Under the pieces are notes generated by a model, which saw only the letters and a list, made by a program, of their open reading frames with translations, ran no database searches and was not told the origin of the DNA. A stretch of DNA of 64,000 bases from CAYPNP01 sp964412195 (GTDB lineage: Bacteria > Acidobacteriota > JAAYUB01), in assembly GCA_964412195.1 (NCBI GenBank), contig CAYPNP010000007.1, forward strand, positions 1-64,000, in the 5' to 3' direction. Below, piece after piece: positions 23,438 through 31,697 of the stretch. Position numbers and translations under genes: made by a program. Within the stretch, counting starts at the first letter, position 1; each line of letters opens with the position of its first letter.

Positions 23438-25816
23438 CTATTCCTCCAATTCCGCCAGCTTCTCGCCGGCTTTCCGGTTCCAGGGGCTTTGCTCCGGCAC
23501 GGTCCGGAGCACCTTGTTCCAATACTCGCGGGCGCCCGCCACGTCGCCCATCCGGTAATGCCGGAATCCCTCGAGGTAGAGTTTTTCCGCCGTATCGTCG
23601 ATCTGGCGCTGGATGCCCCGCGCCTGGGGCTGCTCCGGCTGCCAGGCGAGGGACTTGAGGGCCAGGGTGTAGGCCCGGTCCAGCTGGCCGATGGCGAGGT
23701 CCTGCCCGGCCTGGCGGGCGAAGAGATCCGCCGCCCTCCCGGCGACCTCCTGGGCGTACCGGCTGCGGCGGCCCGGCAGGGTGGCCTGTTCCAGGGACCG
23801 CATCTCCTCCCAGCGTCCCAGGGCGGCGGCGGGGTCCTGCGCCGCCAGGGCGTTGCCCTCCTCGTACAGCTGCTGGAGGCGGCCCAGCTTCTCGTCCAGC
23901 GTCCGGTAACGGCCCGCCTGGGGCGAGTCGCCCGCCCGCCGCGCCAGGCCCTGCAACTTCTGGCGGGCCGCGCCGGCGTCACCCTGGAGGTACGTCTGGC
24001 AGGCGGCCTCCTCCTCGGCGGACAGGCCGGGCGCCTGCCGCCGGCGCTGCAGGAGGGCGCGGGCCGTGTCCGCGGAGACCTCTTTCGCCGCCGGCGTCGA
24101 GGGTTCGCCGGTCAATTTCTGGTACAGAGCCCGGGCCATGTCGTTGGCGGGCTCCACCGCCAGGACCCGGCTCAAGTCGAGCCGGGCGTCGCCCAGCCGG
24201 CCCAGCAGGATGGCGAGCTTGGCCCGCAGCAGGAGGCTGTCGGCATCGTCCGGCCGCAGTTGCAGAGCTTCCTCCACGGAGGCCATGGAATCCTCCAGCT
24301 TGCCGGAGCGGTACAGCGCAAGCGCCTTGTAGAAATGCCCCTCCGCCGCCTGGGGATGCTCGGCGATCAGTTCCTGGGCCGAGGCGAGGGCCTCCGGGAG
24401 GTTGTTCTCGCCGAACCGGGCCAGGCAGATGTAGGACCGGGCGGCCGCCGAATGCGGGTCCACCTGCAGCACCTTCTCCGACAGGGTCACGATCTCGGTG
24501 AAATCCTGGTCGTGCAGCACCGGCCGCTGGAGGATGGAATCGATCCGGGACTCCGCCTCCCGGACGATCATCGCCCCGGCTTCCGGCCGGCAGACGCTGT
24601 CCGTCGGGATCTTGAAGAAGAATTCCAGCGCCGAGCCGATCTCGCCGGACTTCAGCGCCTGGCGGACGGACTCCAACTGCTCCGACGCGTCCAGCTCCAT
24701 CCGGATCCGCGCCAGCAGCTCGCCTTTCTCCGCGTCCCCCAGGGCCCGCCCGTCCCCCTGGAGCAGGAATTCTTCCGCCTTCTTCCACTCCCGTTTGTCC
24801 AGGAGGGCCTGAACTGTCTCCCGAGTCGCCTTCGGCTGGGCCTTGCCCCGGCGGGCCTGGTAATACCAATACGCCGCGGCCGCCAAGGTGAGGATGATCA
24901 GGACGCCCGCGGCAGCCGCCCCGATCCAGATCCAGACGGCCGGGCGGCCCTTGGCGGCCGGGGCGGCGCTCTCCGCCGGGGCGGCGCTCTCCGCCGGGGC
25001 GGCTTCCGCCGCGGGCACTGGGGCGGCGGGTTGCGGCCGGGGGCGGGGCTGGTGGAAGACCAGCGAACGGTGCCCCACCCGGACGACGTCCCCCTCCTTG
25101 AGCGCCTCCCGGAACACGCGCCGGTTGTTAAGAAACACGCCCTGGCCGCTCTCCATATCCACGATGAAGACGCCGTCTTCCCGCCGGATGAACTTGGCAT
25201 GCCGCGGTTCCACGAGCGGGTCATCGAAGCGCAGCGGGCAGTCGGCGGCGCTGCCGGCCAGCACTTCCTTGTCCTTCAGCAGGATCCAGAACACCCGCCC
25301 GGTGGGATCGGTCATTTCCAGGTGGGGGCATTCGAACAGCTCCTCCTCCGAGACGGCGAAGGGGGCGCCGGCCGGCGGGGGGGGAGGGGCGGCCTTGGAG
25401 ACGGAAACCGTGGCGGGGGCCGCCGGAGCGGCGGGAGGGGCGGGGGCGGGAATCGGGATCGGGCCGGTGGTCCGCTCCGGATCCCGGGCCGCCGACATCT
25501 CCAGCATCTCCCGGGTGCTGTCAAGATCGACGCCGTAATAGAAGAGGCGGGTGCTGCCGAAGATCAACTGGTCCCCCGGCCGGAGGGCGCATTCCCCGGA
25601 GAGCGGGGCCCCGTTGAGGAACGAGGGATTCGCCGCGACGAGATTCACGACGGCCGCCTGCTCTCCCCGCACCGTCAGCCGGGCCTGGACGGGCGCCACC
25701 AGCGGGTCCTTGATGACGAGCGTGGCCCCGCCGCCGGAACCCAGCAGATTTTCTCCTTCCCGGAGCACCAGCTTGCGCGACTGGCCACCGGTAAGCTTGA
25801 TCTCCAGGTATGCCAT
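23438..25816 (-). CDS. FHA-FHA-TM-TPR membrane protein with SctD-like architecture
   Basis: A 792-residue bitopic protein. A first FHA-like domain (1-100) has a degenerate phosphopeptide loop. A Pro-rich linker follows, then a second FHA domain (about 165-262, with EPRH at 203-206) and an Ala/Pro/Ser-rich linker made partly of AESAAP repeats. A single transmembrane helix (about 293-319) leads to a ~470-residue helical repeat region predicted to lie in the periplasm. The order cytoplasmic FHA, one TM, periplasmic domain is that of type III secretion SctD/PrgH ring proteins, but the periplasmic part here is TPR-like, not the usual ring-building motif. Function is inferred only. It lies 12 bases after the FliH-like gene. 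Confidence 0.85.
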   Translation of the reverse strand: MAYLEIKLTGGQSRKLVLREGENLLGSGGGATLVIKDPLVAPVQARLTVRGEQAAVVNLVAANPSFLNGAPLSGECALRPGDQLIFGSTRLFYYGVDLDSTREMLEMSAARDPERTTGPIPIPAPAPPAAPAAPATVSVSKAAPPPPPAGAPFAVSEEELFECPHLEMTDPTGRVFWILLKDKEVLAGSAADCPLRFDDPLVEPRHAKFIRREDGVFIVDMESGQGVFLNNRRVFREALKEGDVVRVGHRSLVFHQPRPRPQPAAPVPAAEAAPAESAAPAESAAPAAKGRPAVWIWIGAAAAGVLIILTLAAAAYWYYQARRGKAQPKATRETVQALLDKREWKKAEEFLLQGDGRALGDAEKGELLARIRMELDASEQLESVRQALKSGEIGSALEFFFKIPTDSVCRPEAGAMIVREAESRIDSILQRPVLHDQDFTEIVTLSEKVLQVDPHSAAARSYICLARFGENNLPEALASAQELIAEHPQAAEGHFYKALALYRSGKLEDSMASVEEALQLRPDDADSLLLRAKLAILLGRLGDARLDLSRVLAVEPANDMARALYQKLTGEPSTPAAKEVSADTARALLQRRRQAPGLSAEEEAACQTYLQGDAGAARQKLQGLARRAGDSPQAGRYRTLDEKLGRLQQLYEEGNALAAQDPAAALGRWEEMRSLEQATLPGRRSRYAQEVAGRAADLFARQAGQDLAIGQLDRAYTLALKSLAWQPEQPQARGIQRQIDDTAEKLYLEGFRHYRMGDVAGAREYWNKVLRTVPEQSPWNRKAGEKLAELEE

Positions 25817-25828
25817 GGATGCTCTCCC

Positions 25829-26479
25829 TCAGGATTTGATCAGCTTCCTCTCCATCACCTTCAGCTGGGTCTCCAGGCGGGCGTCGATGGTGCCGATCTC
25901 GGTGTCGATGATGCAGCCGCCCCTTCCCACAAGGGGGTCCTCCACCACCTCGATCTCCTTGCTCTCACCGAGCATGGCGTACAGCTGCATCTTCTGGTCT
26001 TTCAGGTAGGCCACGTCTTCAGGGTGGATGCGGATCCGGATCTCCTTCTGGTACTTCAGCGACTGGATGGCCTTGTGGATGATGTCCAACAGGATGCTCC
26101 GGTCCATCTCCAGGGCCTTGCCGACGATGCGCTCTGCGATCTTCAGGCTCAGCTTGAGCAATTCGGACTCGGCCCCCTCCAGGATCTTCCCGTACTTGCG
26201 CTTGGCGTCCGCGATGATGTCATTGAGCTGACCGAGGCCCTCCTCGTATCCCTCCCGACTGGACTGCTCCCGGATCGCCGCCTGCTCGGCCTGAGCCTTC
26301 TCGACGATTTCCCGCGCCCGCTGGCGGGCCTCCTCGACGATCCGTTCGGCGGAGCTCAAAGCCTGGACCACATCCCCCTTGAGCACGGCCTTGTCGCCCG
26401 CCAGGCTGGAGAGAGAGAGCTTGTCCGTTCCGGAGGTGGGTTCTTCGGGCATGCCGCCCTTGATGATCTTGCCGCTCAT
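25829..26479 (-). CDS. FliH/SctL-like stator protein
   Basis: A 216-residue protein with a long charged coiled coil (about 40-100; AERIVEEARQRAREIVEKAQ-like) and a compact C-terminal domain (about 110-216). The latter has the family-type pattern ALEMDRSILLDIIHKAI, then IRIHPEDVAYL and DPLVGRGGCIIDTEIG, closing with TIDARLETQ. This matches the FliH/SctL/YscL family, the peripheral stalk that holds the FliI/SctN ATPase on the cytoplasmic face of flagella and type III secretion systems. No FliI/SctN gene is in the window. The gene is 12 bases after the FliG-like gene. Confidence 0.88.
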   Translation of the reverse strand: MSGKIIKGGMPEEPTSGTDKLSLSSLAGDKAVLKGDVVQALSSAERIVEEARQRAREIVEKAQAEQAAIREQSSREGYEEGLGQLNDIIADAKRKYGKILEGAESELLKLSLKIAERIVGKALEMDRSILLDIIHKAIQSLKYQKEIRIRIHPEDVAYLKDQKMQLYAMLGESKEIEVVEDPLVGRGGCIIDTEIGTIDARLETQLKVMERKLIKS

Positions 26480-26491
26480 GCGCTGCCCCCG

Positions 26492-27478
26492 TTAAAAGTA
26501 TTTCCACAGCGACCGGATCCGGTCGATCTCAGCCAGGTACGTGATCTTCTCGACGATCTCGGGCCGGCTGATCGAGGCCTGCTCCGCCTCGGCTTCGCCG
26601 TCCAGGCGACGGATCATCTTCAACAGGACCCCGCCATCCCGCGGCGGCAGCTTGTGCGCAACGAAGAGAACGCGCTCCGGCGGCGCCCCGACGAGCGCGC
26701 GGGCCATGATGAACAGCCCTGTGAACTCGATGAGCCGCCCCTTCTCGTACAGCTCGTCCTGGAGGTGAAGGAAGGAACGCCGCGCCTGCTTGACCCGCGC
26801 CGGCGGAGTGCGCTCGTACTGGCCCAGTTTGATCTTGATCTTCTCCTGCATCTTGGGCGGCAGCTTGCCGGCGATGGCATGGAAGTCCTCGGCCGACAGG
26901 TCCTGGCAGGCCATCGCCAGCTCGGACACCCCCAGCTCCTCCACCAGCACCAGCATCTCCTGGCCGTTCAGGTAGTAGATCATCTCGAACGGGTCCTGGC
27001 TGACGCCGCTCAGGCAGTTGATCGGGCGGAAATTCCGGGCCAGGACGGCCAGGAGCAGCTCCTTTTGCAAATCCGTGGGATTGATGCCGTGCAGCTCTTT
27101 CTGGATCCGGGCGACGTTGTCCGGCCGCATGGCCTGGACGACCTTGGGGATGTAGCGCGGCGGCAGGGACTTCAGGGCCATGCCGGCGAGCCGGAGCGGC
27201 TGCTCCTCGAGATGCGCGGCCATCCAGCCGGGGTGCACCTCCTCGATGTCCTCGAAGAAAGACGGATCCAGGAGGGATTTCAGCCGCTCCAGGGCCAGGG
27301 CGATCCTCTTCTTGCCGGGCAGCTCCTGCAGCCGCTCGCCGTTGCGCCGCAGTACCTCTCTCCGCGCCGGGGGGAGAAAGTCGAAGAGAGCCTTGGCCTC
27401 GTCCCGCTCCAGCAGCAGGCTGATCATCAGCAGGGCCTGGTCACGGCTTTTCAGGGCGAGCGGGCTGTGGGGGTCCAT
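26492..27478 (-). CDS. FliG-like protein
   Basis: A 328-residue all-alpha protein. The middle (about 90-135, with HLEEQPLRLAGMALKSLPPR) and the later segment near 190-240 (LVEELGVSELAMACQDLS, then KLPPKMQEKIK) follow the armadillo-like repeat pattern of flagellar FliG, in which REVDT-DLALALKG-type helices precede the C-terminal torque domain. The typical FliG torque helix with its charged residues cannot be placed clearly, so it may have lost motor function and act as a ring scaffold. FliG joins the MS-ring to the C-ring. The next gene encodes a FliH-like protein, which strengthens the assignment. It remains a distant homologue. Confidence 0.62.
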   Translation of the reverse strand: MDPHSPLALKSRDQALLMISLLLERDEAKALFDFLPPARREVLRRNGERLQELPGKKRIALALERLKSLLDPSFFEDIEEVHPGWMAAHLEEQPLRLAGMALKSLPPRYIPKVVQAMRPDNVARIQKELHGINPTDLQKELLLAVLARNFRPINCLSGVSQDPFEMIYYLNGQEMLVLVEELGVSELAMACQDLSAEDFHAIAGKLPPKMQEKIKIKLGQYERTPPARVKQARRSFLHLQDELYEKGRLIEFTGLFIMARALVGAPPERVLFVAHKLPPRDGGVLLKMIRRLDGEAEAEQASISRPEIVEKITYLAEIDRIRSLWKYF

Positions 27479-27491
27479 CGGGCAATACCTC

Positions 27492-28211
27492 TCAGACCCG
27501 GATGGACGCCCGGCCCGACTTGTCGGCGTTCTGGATGAGCTTCAGGAGCTTCTTCAGGGCGCGGGCGTGCATCCGGCACACCCAGGAGCGGGACAACTTC
27601 AGTTCCTGACCGATCTCGTCCAGGGTCCGGTTCTCGTAGTAGTACATCCGCAGGAGCTGCTGCTCCTGCTCGCTCAGCTGGAGCACCATCCGCTTCAGTA
27701 GGCTGCAGGCTTCGTTCTTCTCCATCTCTTCCTGGGGATTGGGAACCGTCTGCGCGGCGATTTCCACGTGCTCCAGGGAGCTGTCCAGGGACAGCAGGTA
27801 GATGGAGGTCATCACGAACAGCAGGTTCTTGATCTCGCCCAGGTTGACCGCCCGGAGCCCCGCCGGCGGGGATCCCCAGGAATCCACCTCCTGCTGCATG
27901 TACATGTCCATGGATTTCCGGAACTTGTACTTGGCGACTTCGCCCCGCGAGGTCGGCCCGCTGGCCCGGATGCCGTCGTAGATGGCGCCCCGGATCCGGT
28001 AGTAGGCGTACGTCTTGAACGAGACCCGGCGGGATTCGTCGTAGCGCTGGGCGGCGTCCACCAGGCCCATCCGGGCCAGGGACAGGATCTCGTCCATCTC
28101 GACGTTTCCCGGGAGCTGGGTGCGCAGGGACCGGGCGAGCGCCTCCGCGTAGGGAAGGTACTTCTCGATCAACCGCTGCACCTTTTCCGGATCGGGACCG
28201 TTCGTCATCAC
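27492..28211 (-). CDS. FliA/sigma28-family RNA polymerase sigma factor
   Basis: A 239-residue sigma factor of group 3. Region 2 (about 17-85) has DEILSLARMGLVDAA and the FKTYAYYRIRGAIYDGIR core. Region 3 is short. Region 4 (about 175-228) has LSEQEQQLLRMYYYE, then the HTH LDEIGQELKLSRSWVCRMHARAL. This is the layout of FliA, which normally transcribes late flagellar genes. In this cluster it may control the cluster's own or remote target genes. The start could be either of two consecutive ATGs. It is 5 bases after the TPR gene and 13 before the FliG-like gene, so its expression is tied to theirs. Confidence 0.9.
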   Translation of the reverse strand: MMTNGPDPEKVQRLIEKYLPYAEALARSLRTQLPGNVEMDEILSLARMGLVDAAQRYDESRRVSFKTYAYYRIRGAIYDGIRASGPTSRGEVAKYKFRKSMDMYMQQEVDSWGSPPAGLRAVNLGEIKNLLFVMTSIYLLSLDSSLEHVEIAAQTVPNPQEEMEKNEACSLLKRMVLQLSEQEQQLLRMYYYENRTLDEIGQELKLSRSWVCRMHARALKKLLKLIQNADKSGRASIRV

Positions 28212-28216
28212 GTCCG

Positions 28217-28630
28217 TTAACGCTTCTCCAATTCCTCGATCAGCTGGAGGTAAGACTTCGCCATCAGGGCGGCGGGGCCCTGGGGGGACTTCTCCACGGC
28301 CTTCAGGAAATACTCCTTGGCCCGGGCGTTCTCTTTTCGGAACAGCAGGGCTTCCGCGAAATAGGCCATCAGGAAGGGCTCGTCCCCGAAGGCCTTCAGG
28401 GCCTTCTCCAGATAGTCCACTGCTTCGTTGATCTGGCCCGCGGACAGCAGCACCCCGCCGATGGCGGCCACCGGGGTGGGATCGTCAGGCAGGAGGGCGG
28501 CCACGCCCAGGAAGATGTCGGAGGCCTGCTGGTGGCGGCCCAGGTCAGTGGCGAGATAGCCGCTCTCCATCAGGAACTGGACCTCGTCCAGGGTCGGCTT
28601 GACGCTCAGCTTGCGCGCATTGTAGAACAT
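28217..28630 (-). CDS. Small TPR protein resembling type III secretion chaperones (SctG/HrpB1-like)
   Basis: A 137-residue helical protein with three TPR-like units. The segment ESGYLATDLGRHQQASDIF followed by LLPDDPTPVAAIG recalls the GYLA...A..IF...L.P...P pattern of YscG/SctG and HrpB1/HrpK proteins, which are cytoplasmic chaperones of needle or pilus subunits. The resemblance is by eye, and general TPR proteins could look the same. No needle-like gene is visible in the window. It lies 5 bases before the sigma factor gene and 11 bases after the small helical protein. Confidence 0.7.
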   Translation of the reverse strand: MFYNARKLSVKPTLDEVQFLMESGYLATDLGRHQQASDIFLGVAALLPDDPTPVAAIGGVLLSAGQINEAVDYLEKALKAFGDEPFLMAYFAEALLFRKENARAKEYFLKAVEKSPQGPAALMAKSYLQLIEELEKR

Positions 28631-28641
28631 GGTCCCCTCCT

Positions 28642-28986
28642 CTACTTCTGCCCGGACTGTTCGGCCAGCTTCTGGTACTTGATCTCCAGCAGCTCGGCGA
28701 GCAACTTCAGGCTCTGGCCGTAGGATGCCAGCGCGGCCTGGCCCATGGCGGTGGTCTGCGGATCGGACGGGTGCTTGAGGATGCCGTCCAGGTTCCGGCA
28801 GGTGTTCTGGCAGGCGGTCTGGAATTGCTCGATGCGTTCCTCGTCGGATTCCAGGAGCTTTTCCAGGAACGGATAGTGTCTGAGGGCGTCGGCGGCCTTT
28901 TCCACCCCCGCGGCCTCCCGGCCGGTCTTTTTTCTCGGAAAGTCACCGGCCCGGAATGATGAGAGTTTCGAATCCTTGTCGGTCAT
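28642..28986 (-). CDS. Small helical protein of unknown function
   Basis: A 114-residue hydrophilic, probably all-helical protein with a basic N-terminus (SFRAGDFPRKK) and two or three amphipathic helices (about 30-110). There is no signal peptide or membrane segment and no family is recognised. GGAGGG four bases before ATG 28986 decides the start over an upstream in-frame alternative at 29007. It lies between the phosphatase and the TPR gene of the nine-gene cluster, so it is probably a component or regulator of that system. That is inferred from position only. Confidence 0.72.
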   Translation of the reverse strand: MTDKDSKLSSFRAGDFPRKKTGREAAGVEKAADALRHYPFLEKLLESDEERIEQFQTACQNTCRNLDGILKHPSDPQTTAMGQAALASYGQSLKLLAELLEIKYQKLAEQSGQK

Positions 28987-29017
28987 TGTCCCTCCTTCCG
29001 GAGACAAACTGGGATTT

Positions 29018-29836
29018 TCAAATTATCTGGATCAGCAGGGCCGTGACGTTGTCACGCCCGCCGGCCTCGTTGGCTGTCGCGACCAACTGGTCGACCAGGA
29101 CCTGGGGGTGGTCGCCGCGGGACAGGATCTCCTGGATCCGTCCGTCCGGCACCATGGTGTAGAGCCCGTCGGTGCACATCAGGATCTTGCACCCCCGGCC
29201 GAGGACGGACACGGAGGTGTCCACCTCCACCTCCTCGTTGCTGCCAAGGGCCCGCGCCAGGATGTTCCGCTGGGGGTGGTTCCGGCCCTCTTCCTGGGTC
29301 AGGATCCCCTTGCGGATCAGCTCGTTGACCATGCTGTGGTCCCGGGTGAGCAAGCGCATGTTCTGCTCGTAGAACAGGTAGCAGCGGCAATCGCCGACAT
29401 GGCCCAGGGTGAGCAACTCCTCGCTGAGAACGCCCGCCGTGACGGTGGCCCCGATGTGCAGCCGGTTGCCACCCCGCTTGAGATGGAAGATGCGCCGGTT
29501 GGCCTCCTGGATCGACTGCACCAGGAAATTCGCCGGGGACGCCAGCATTTCCTGGCCTTCCCGGCCGGCGCCCTCGCCGTAGTTGGCCACCTCGGCCACT
29601 TTCCCGAGCGAGTGCTTCAGGAAGGAACCGACGAACGCCTCCCCGATGGTCTTGATCGCGATCTTGCTGGCGAGCTCGCCCTTTTCTTTCCCGCCCATGC
29701 CGTCGGACACCACGAACAGCCCCAGGGTGCTCCGCTCCTGGTGGGTGTCCAGGTTGAGGATCAATCCCAGGGCGGAGTCCTCGTTGGACGTTCGCTTGAG
29801 CCCGTTATCAGTGAGATAAGCCCAAGAAAAATCCAT
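29018..29836 (-). CDS. PP2C-type serine/threonine protein phosphatase
   Basis: A 272-residue PPM-family phosphatase that removes phosphate from Ser/Thr using Mn2+/Mg2+. Motifs seen: NED (18-20), VSDGMGG (43-49), the GHVGDCR core, TDGLY near 200 and the terminal GGRDNVTAL. All metal-binding Asp residues are present, so it should be active. The start at 29836 (MDFSWAYL) gives the family N-terminus; the frame is open further upstream but looks non-coding. As the first gene of a cluster ending in FHA proteins, it probably opposes an unseen Ser/Thr kinase. It is preceded by the promoter at 29925-29951. Confidence 0.92.
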   Translation of the reverse strand: MDFSWAYLTDNGLKRTSNEDSALGLILNLDTHQERSTLGLFVVSDGMGGKEKGELASKIAIKTIGEAFVGSFLKHSLGKVAEVANYGEGAGREGQEMLASPANFLVQSIQEANRRIFHLKRGGNRLHIGATVTAGVLSEELLTLGHVGDCRCYLFYEQNMRLLTRDHSMVNELIRKGILTQEEGRNHPQRNILARALGSNEEVEVDTSVSVLGRGCKILMCTDGLYTMVPDGRIQEILSRGDHPQVLVDQLVATANEAGGRDNVTALLIQII

Positions 29837-29924
29837 GCCTTGTGCGATCCCTCGGCTGTGAGTTCCAACGGCGACGGCGGAAATAACGGTTAACGGACAG
29901 TGATGCAAGGACTAAGATGTGATC

Positions 29925-29951
29925 ATTATAACATCGGGTCCACGAATTCAA
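29925..29951 (-). promoter_or_regulatory. Putative promoter of the nine-gene FHA/FliG/FliH/FliA cluster
   Basis: On the minus strand a perfect TATAAT (29925-29930) is preceded by TTGAAT (29946-29951) at 15 bases, slightly shorter than usual. The leader to the PP2C start would be about 80 bases. Confidence 0.5.
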
Positions 29952-29967
29952 AATAGTTTTCGGGATT

Positions 29968-30852
29968 TCATGGCGGCGGATCGCCGCCCGACGGGATGTG
30001 CGCGGCCTTTTCCAGGAATTCATGGATCGCCGCGTAGATCGACCGCCATTCGGGCAGGCTTCGGGCCAGGGCCGCACGGTGGAGTTCCACCGTTTTTCGG
30101 TCTCCCCGGGCCGCCGGTCCCGTCACGGTACGCCAGGGCGCCGCGGCATCGAGCTGGGCCAGGGTGCGGATGGCCAGGCGGCGCCATCCCTCCCAGAGGA
30201 CCGCCCGGGCGGATTCGGGAAAAGCCGGCAGGGCCCGGTGGCAGAGGAGCAGCTGCGCCGCCACGTGGGCGCAGCTGATGGTCGAGAGGCAATGGTAGAG
30301 GGCGCGGGACCCGGCGGGAATCTCCACGGCCTCGGCCCCGAGCCGGGCGGCCAGGTCCCGTCCGGCGGCCACCGCCCGGGGGTCCCCCTCCAGGACCACG
30401 GGGATCCCCTCCCACAGCGCCGGGTCGGGCGCCGCGAAGGTCTGGAGCGGATGCCAGGAACCCGCCGCCATCCCTTTCCGACGGAGCGGGGCCAGGAAGT
30501 CGCTCGTTCCCGCGCCCGACAGGTGGAACGCCGTCCAGCCGGCAGCCGTCGCGGGCCGGTACCGCCGGGCCAGTGCCGCCGCCACGCCGGCGATGGCATC
30601 GTCGGGGACGGCCAGGAACAGCAAGGCGGGCCCGGCCGGCGGCCGCCAGTCCGCCAGCGGGGACACCGGTGGGGAGGGCCGTCTGCGGGCATCGCGTCCG
30701 GCGGCCTCCCCCCGGCGGGCGAGGAGCGTCACCGGCCGGCGCCGGCGGCGCAGCGCCAGGGCCAGACTGGTCCCGACGCGCCCCGCCCCGACGATGAAAA
30801 CGGGGCCAGGGGCCGGCGGGCACGGGACAGCCGGCCGGGGGGCTGCCTTCAT
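29968..30852 (-). CDS. Rossmann-fold and DUF2520 domain protein (candidate ketopantoate reductase)
   Basis: A 294-residue NAD(P)-binding protein. The N-terminal Rossmann domain begins with the glycine motif GAGRVGTS (about 22-29). The C-terminal helical DUF2520-type domain contains HPLQTFA (about 154-160) and a ...ALYHCLSTISCAHV helix. The architecture resembles proline/pyrroline-5-carboxylate reductases and 2-dehydropantoate reductases. Its ATG overlaps panC's stop by 4 bases, and panC overlaps panB, so it belongs to the pantothenate operon. No PanE is encoded in this window. Ketopantoate reductase is therefore an attractive but unproven role. Confidence 0.8.
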   Translation of the reverse strand: MKAAPRPAVPCPPAPGPVFIVGAGRVGTSLALALRRRRRPVTLLARRGEAAGRDARRRPSPPVSPLADWRPPAGPALLFLAVPDDAIAGVAAALARRYRPATAAGWTAFHLSGAGTSDFLAPLRRKGMAAGSWHPLQTFAAPDPALWEGIPVVLEGDPRAVAAGRDLAARLGAEAVEIPAGSRALYHCLSTISCAHVAAQLLLCHRALPAFPESARAVLWEGWRRLAIRTLAQLDAAAPWRTVTGPAARGDRKTVELHRAALARSLPEWRSIYAAIHEFLEKAAHIPSGGDPPP

Positions 30853-31697
30853 GGGACATCGACCAGGAGATTGTCGATCAGGCGGGTTTTCCCGATGTCG
30901 ACGGCAAGGGCCATCAGCACCCCCCCCTGCAGGGCCGCGACGGGCTGGAAATCGGCGGTGTCGACGATCTCGAAGTACTCCAGGCGGGCCAGGGGCTCGG
31001 CTTGGATCATGTCGGCGACTGCCTGCCGGACCCGGCCGGCCTGCCGCTCCCCATCCAGGACGAGGGCCGCCGCCCGGCACAGGCTGCGGTAGAGCACCGT
31101 GGCGGCCCGGCGCTCGTCGGGGCTGAGATACGCGTTGCGGGAGCTCATGGCCAGGCCGTCTTCCTCCCGGACGATCGGGCAGACCCGCACGTCGACCGGG
31201 AACTTGAGGTCCCGGGCCATCCGCCGGATCACGCCCGCCTGCTGGGCGTCCTTCTGCCCGAAGAAGGCGTAGTCCGGCTCCACGATGGTGAACAACTTGG
31301 CCACCACGGTAGCGACGCCGCGGAAATGGCCGGGCCGGAATTTCCCGCACAGGGGCTCGGACAGCCGCTCCACCTCCACGTAGGTATCGAAGTCCTTCGG
31401 GTAGAATTCCTCGATGGCGGGTGCGAAGACATAATCCACCCCCGCCCGGGTGAGCAGCTCCACGTCGTGGGAGAGGTTGCGGGGATAATGCTCGAAATCC
31501 TCGCCTCGGCCGAACTGGATGGGATTGACGAAGACCGACACGAGGGCGGTGTCGGCCACTTCCCGGGCCTTTTTCACCAGCATCAGGTGCCCGTCATGCA
31601 GCGCCCCCATGGTGGGCACGAAACCGATGGAGTTTCCGGCTCCCCGCATCTTCCGGACGACCGCTTTCAACTTGTTAATCTTGGCGATGAGTTCCAT
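30849..31697 (-). CDS. panC: Pantothenate synthetase
   Basis: A 282-residue cytoplasmic enzyme that joins pantoate and beta-alanine using ATP to make pantothenate, the CoA precursor. Motifs: PTMGALHDGH (28-37, the HIGH-like nucleotide-binding site), FVNPIQFG (56-63), the HFRGVATVV stretch, FGQKDAQQ and SSRNAYLS. Length and order match the family. The start lies inside panB by 23 bases (coding overlap 31675-31697), with GAGA shortly before it. panD (aspartate decarboxylase, the source of beta-alanine) is not in this window. Confidence 0.97.
   Translation of the reverse strand: MELIAKINKLKAVVRKMRGAGNSIGFVPTMGALHDGHLMLVKKAREVADTALVSVFVNPIQFGRGEDFEHYPRNLSHDVELLTRAGVDYVFAPAIEEFYPKDFDTYVEVERLSEPLCGKFRPGHFRGVATVVAKLFTIVEPDYAFFGQKDAQQAGVIRRMARDLKFPVDVRVCPIVREEDGLAMSSRNAYLSPDERRAATVLYRSLCRAAALVLDGERQAGRVRQAVADMIQAEPLARLEYFEIVDTADFQPVAALQGGVLMALAVDIGKTRLIDNLLVDVP

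Noticed and set aside
24950..25015. Tandem 18-base repeats in the FHA-TM-TPR gene as a mobile or CRISPR-like repeat
   Set aside because: They encode the AESAAP-type linker in frame; simple coding repeats.
23489..27538. A 1349-codon open frame on the plus strand
   Set aside because: It is antisense to four well-supported genes (FHA-TM-TPR, FliH-like, FliG-like and the end of the TPR gene). Its composition is what high-GC coding sequence gives on the opposite strand, and no motif is present.
20869..29836. Type VI secretion (FHA plus PP2C) as the explanation of the cluster
   Set aside because: No TssB/C, TssK, TssM, Hcp, VgrG or ClpV-like gene is present, and FliH-, FliG- and FliA-like proteins are not T6SS parts.
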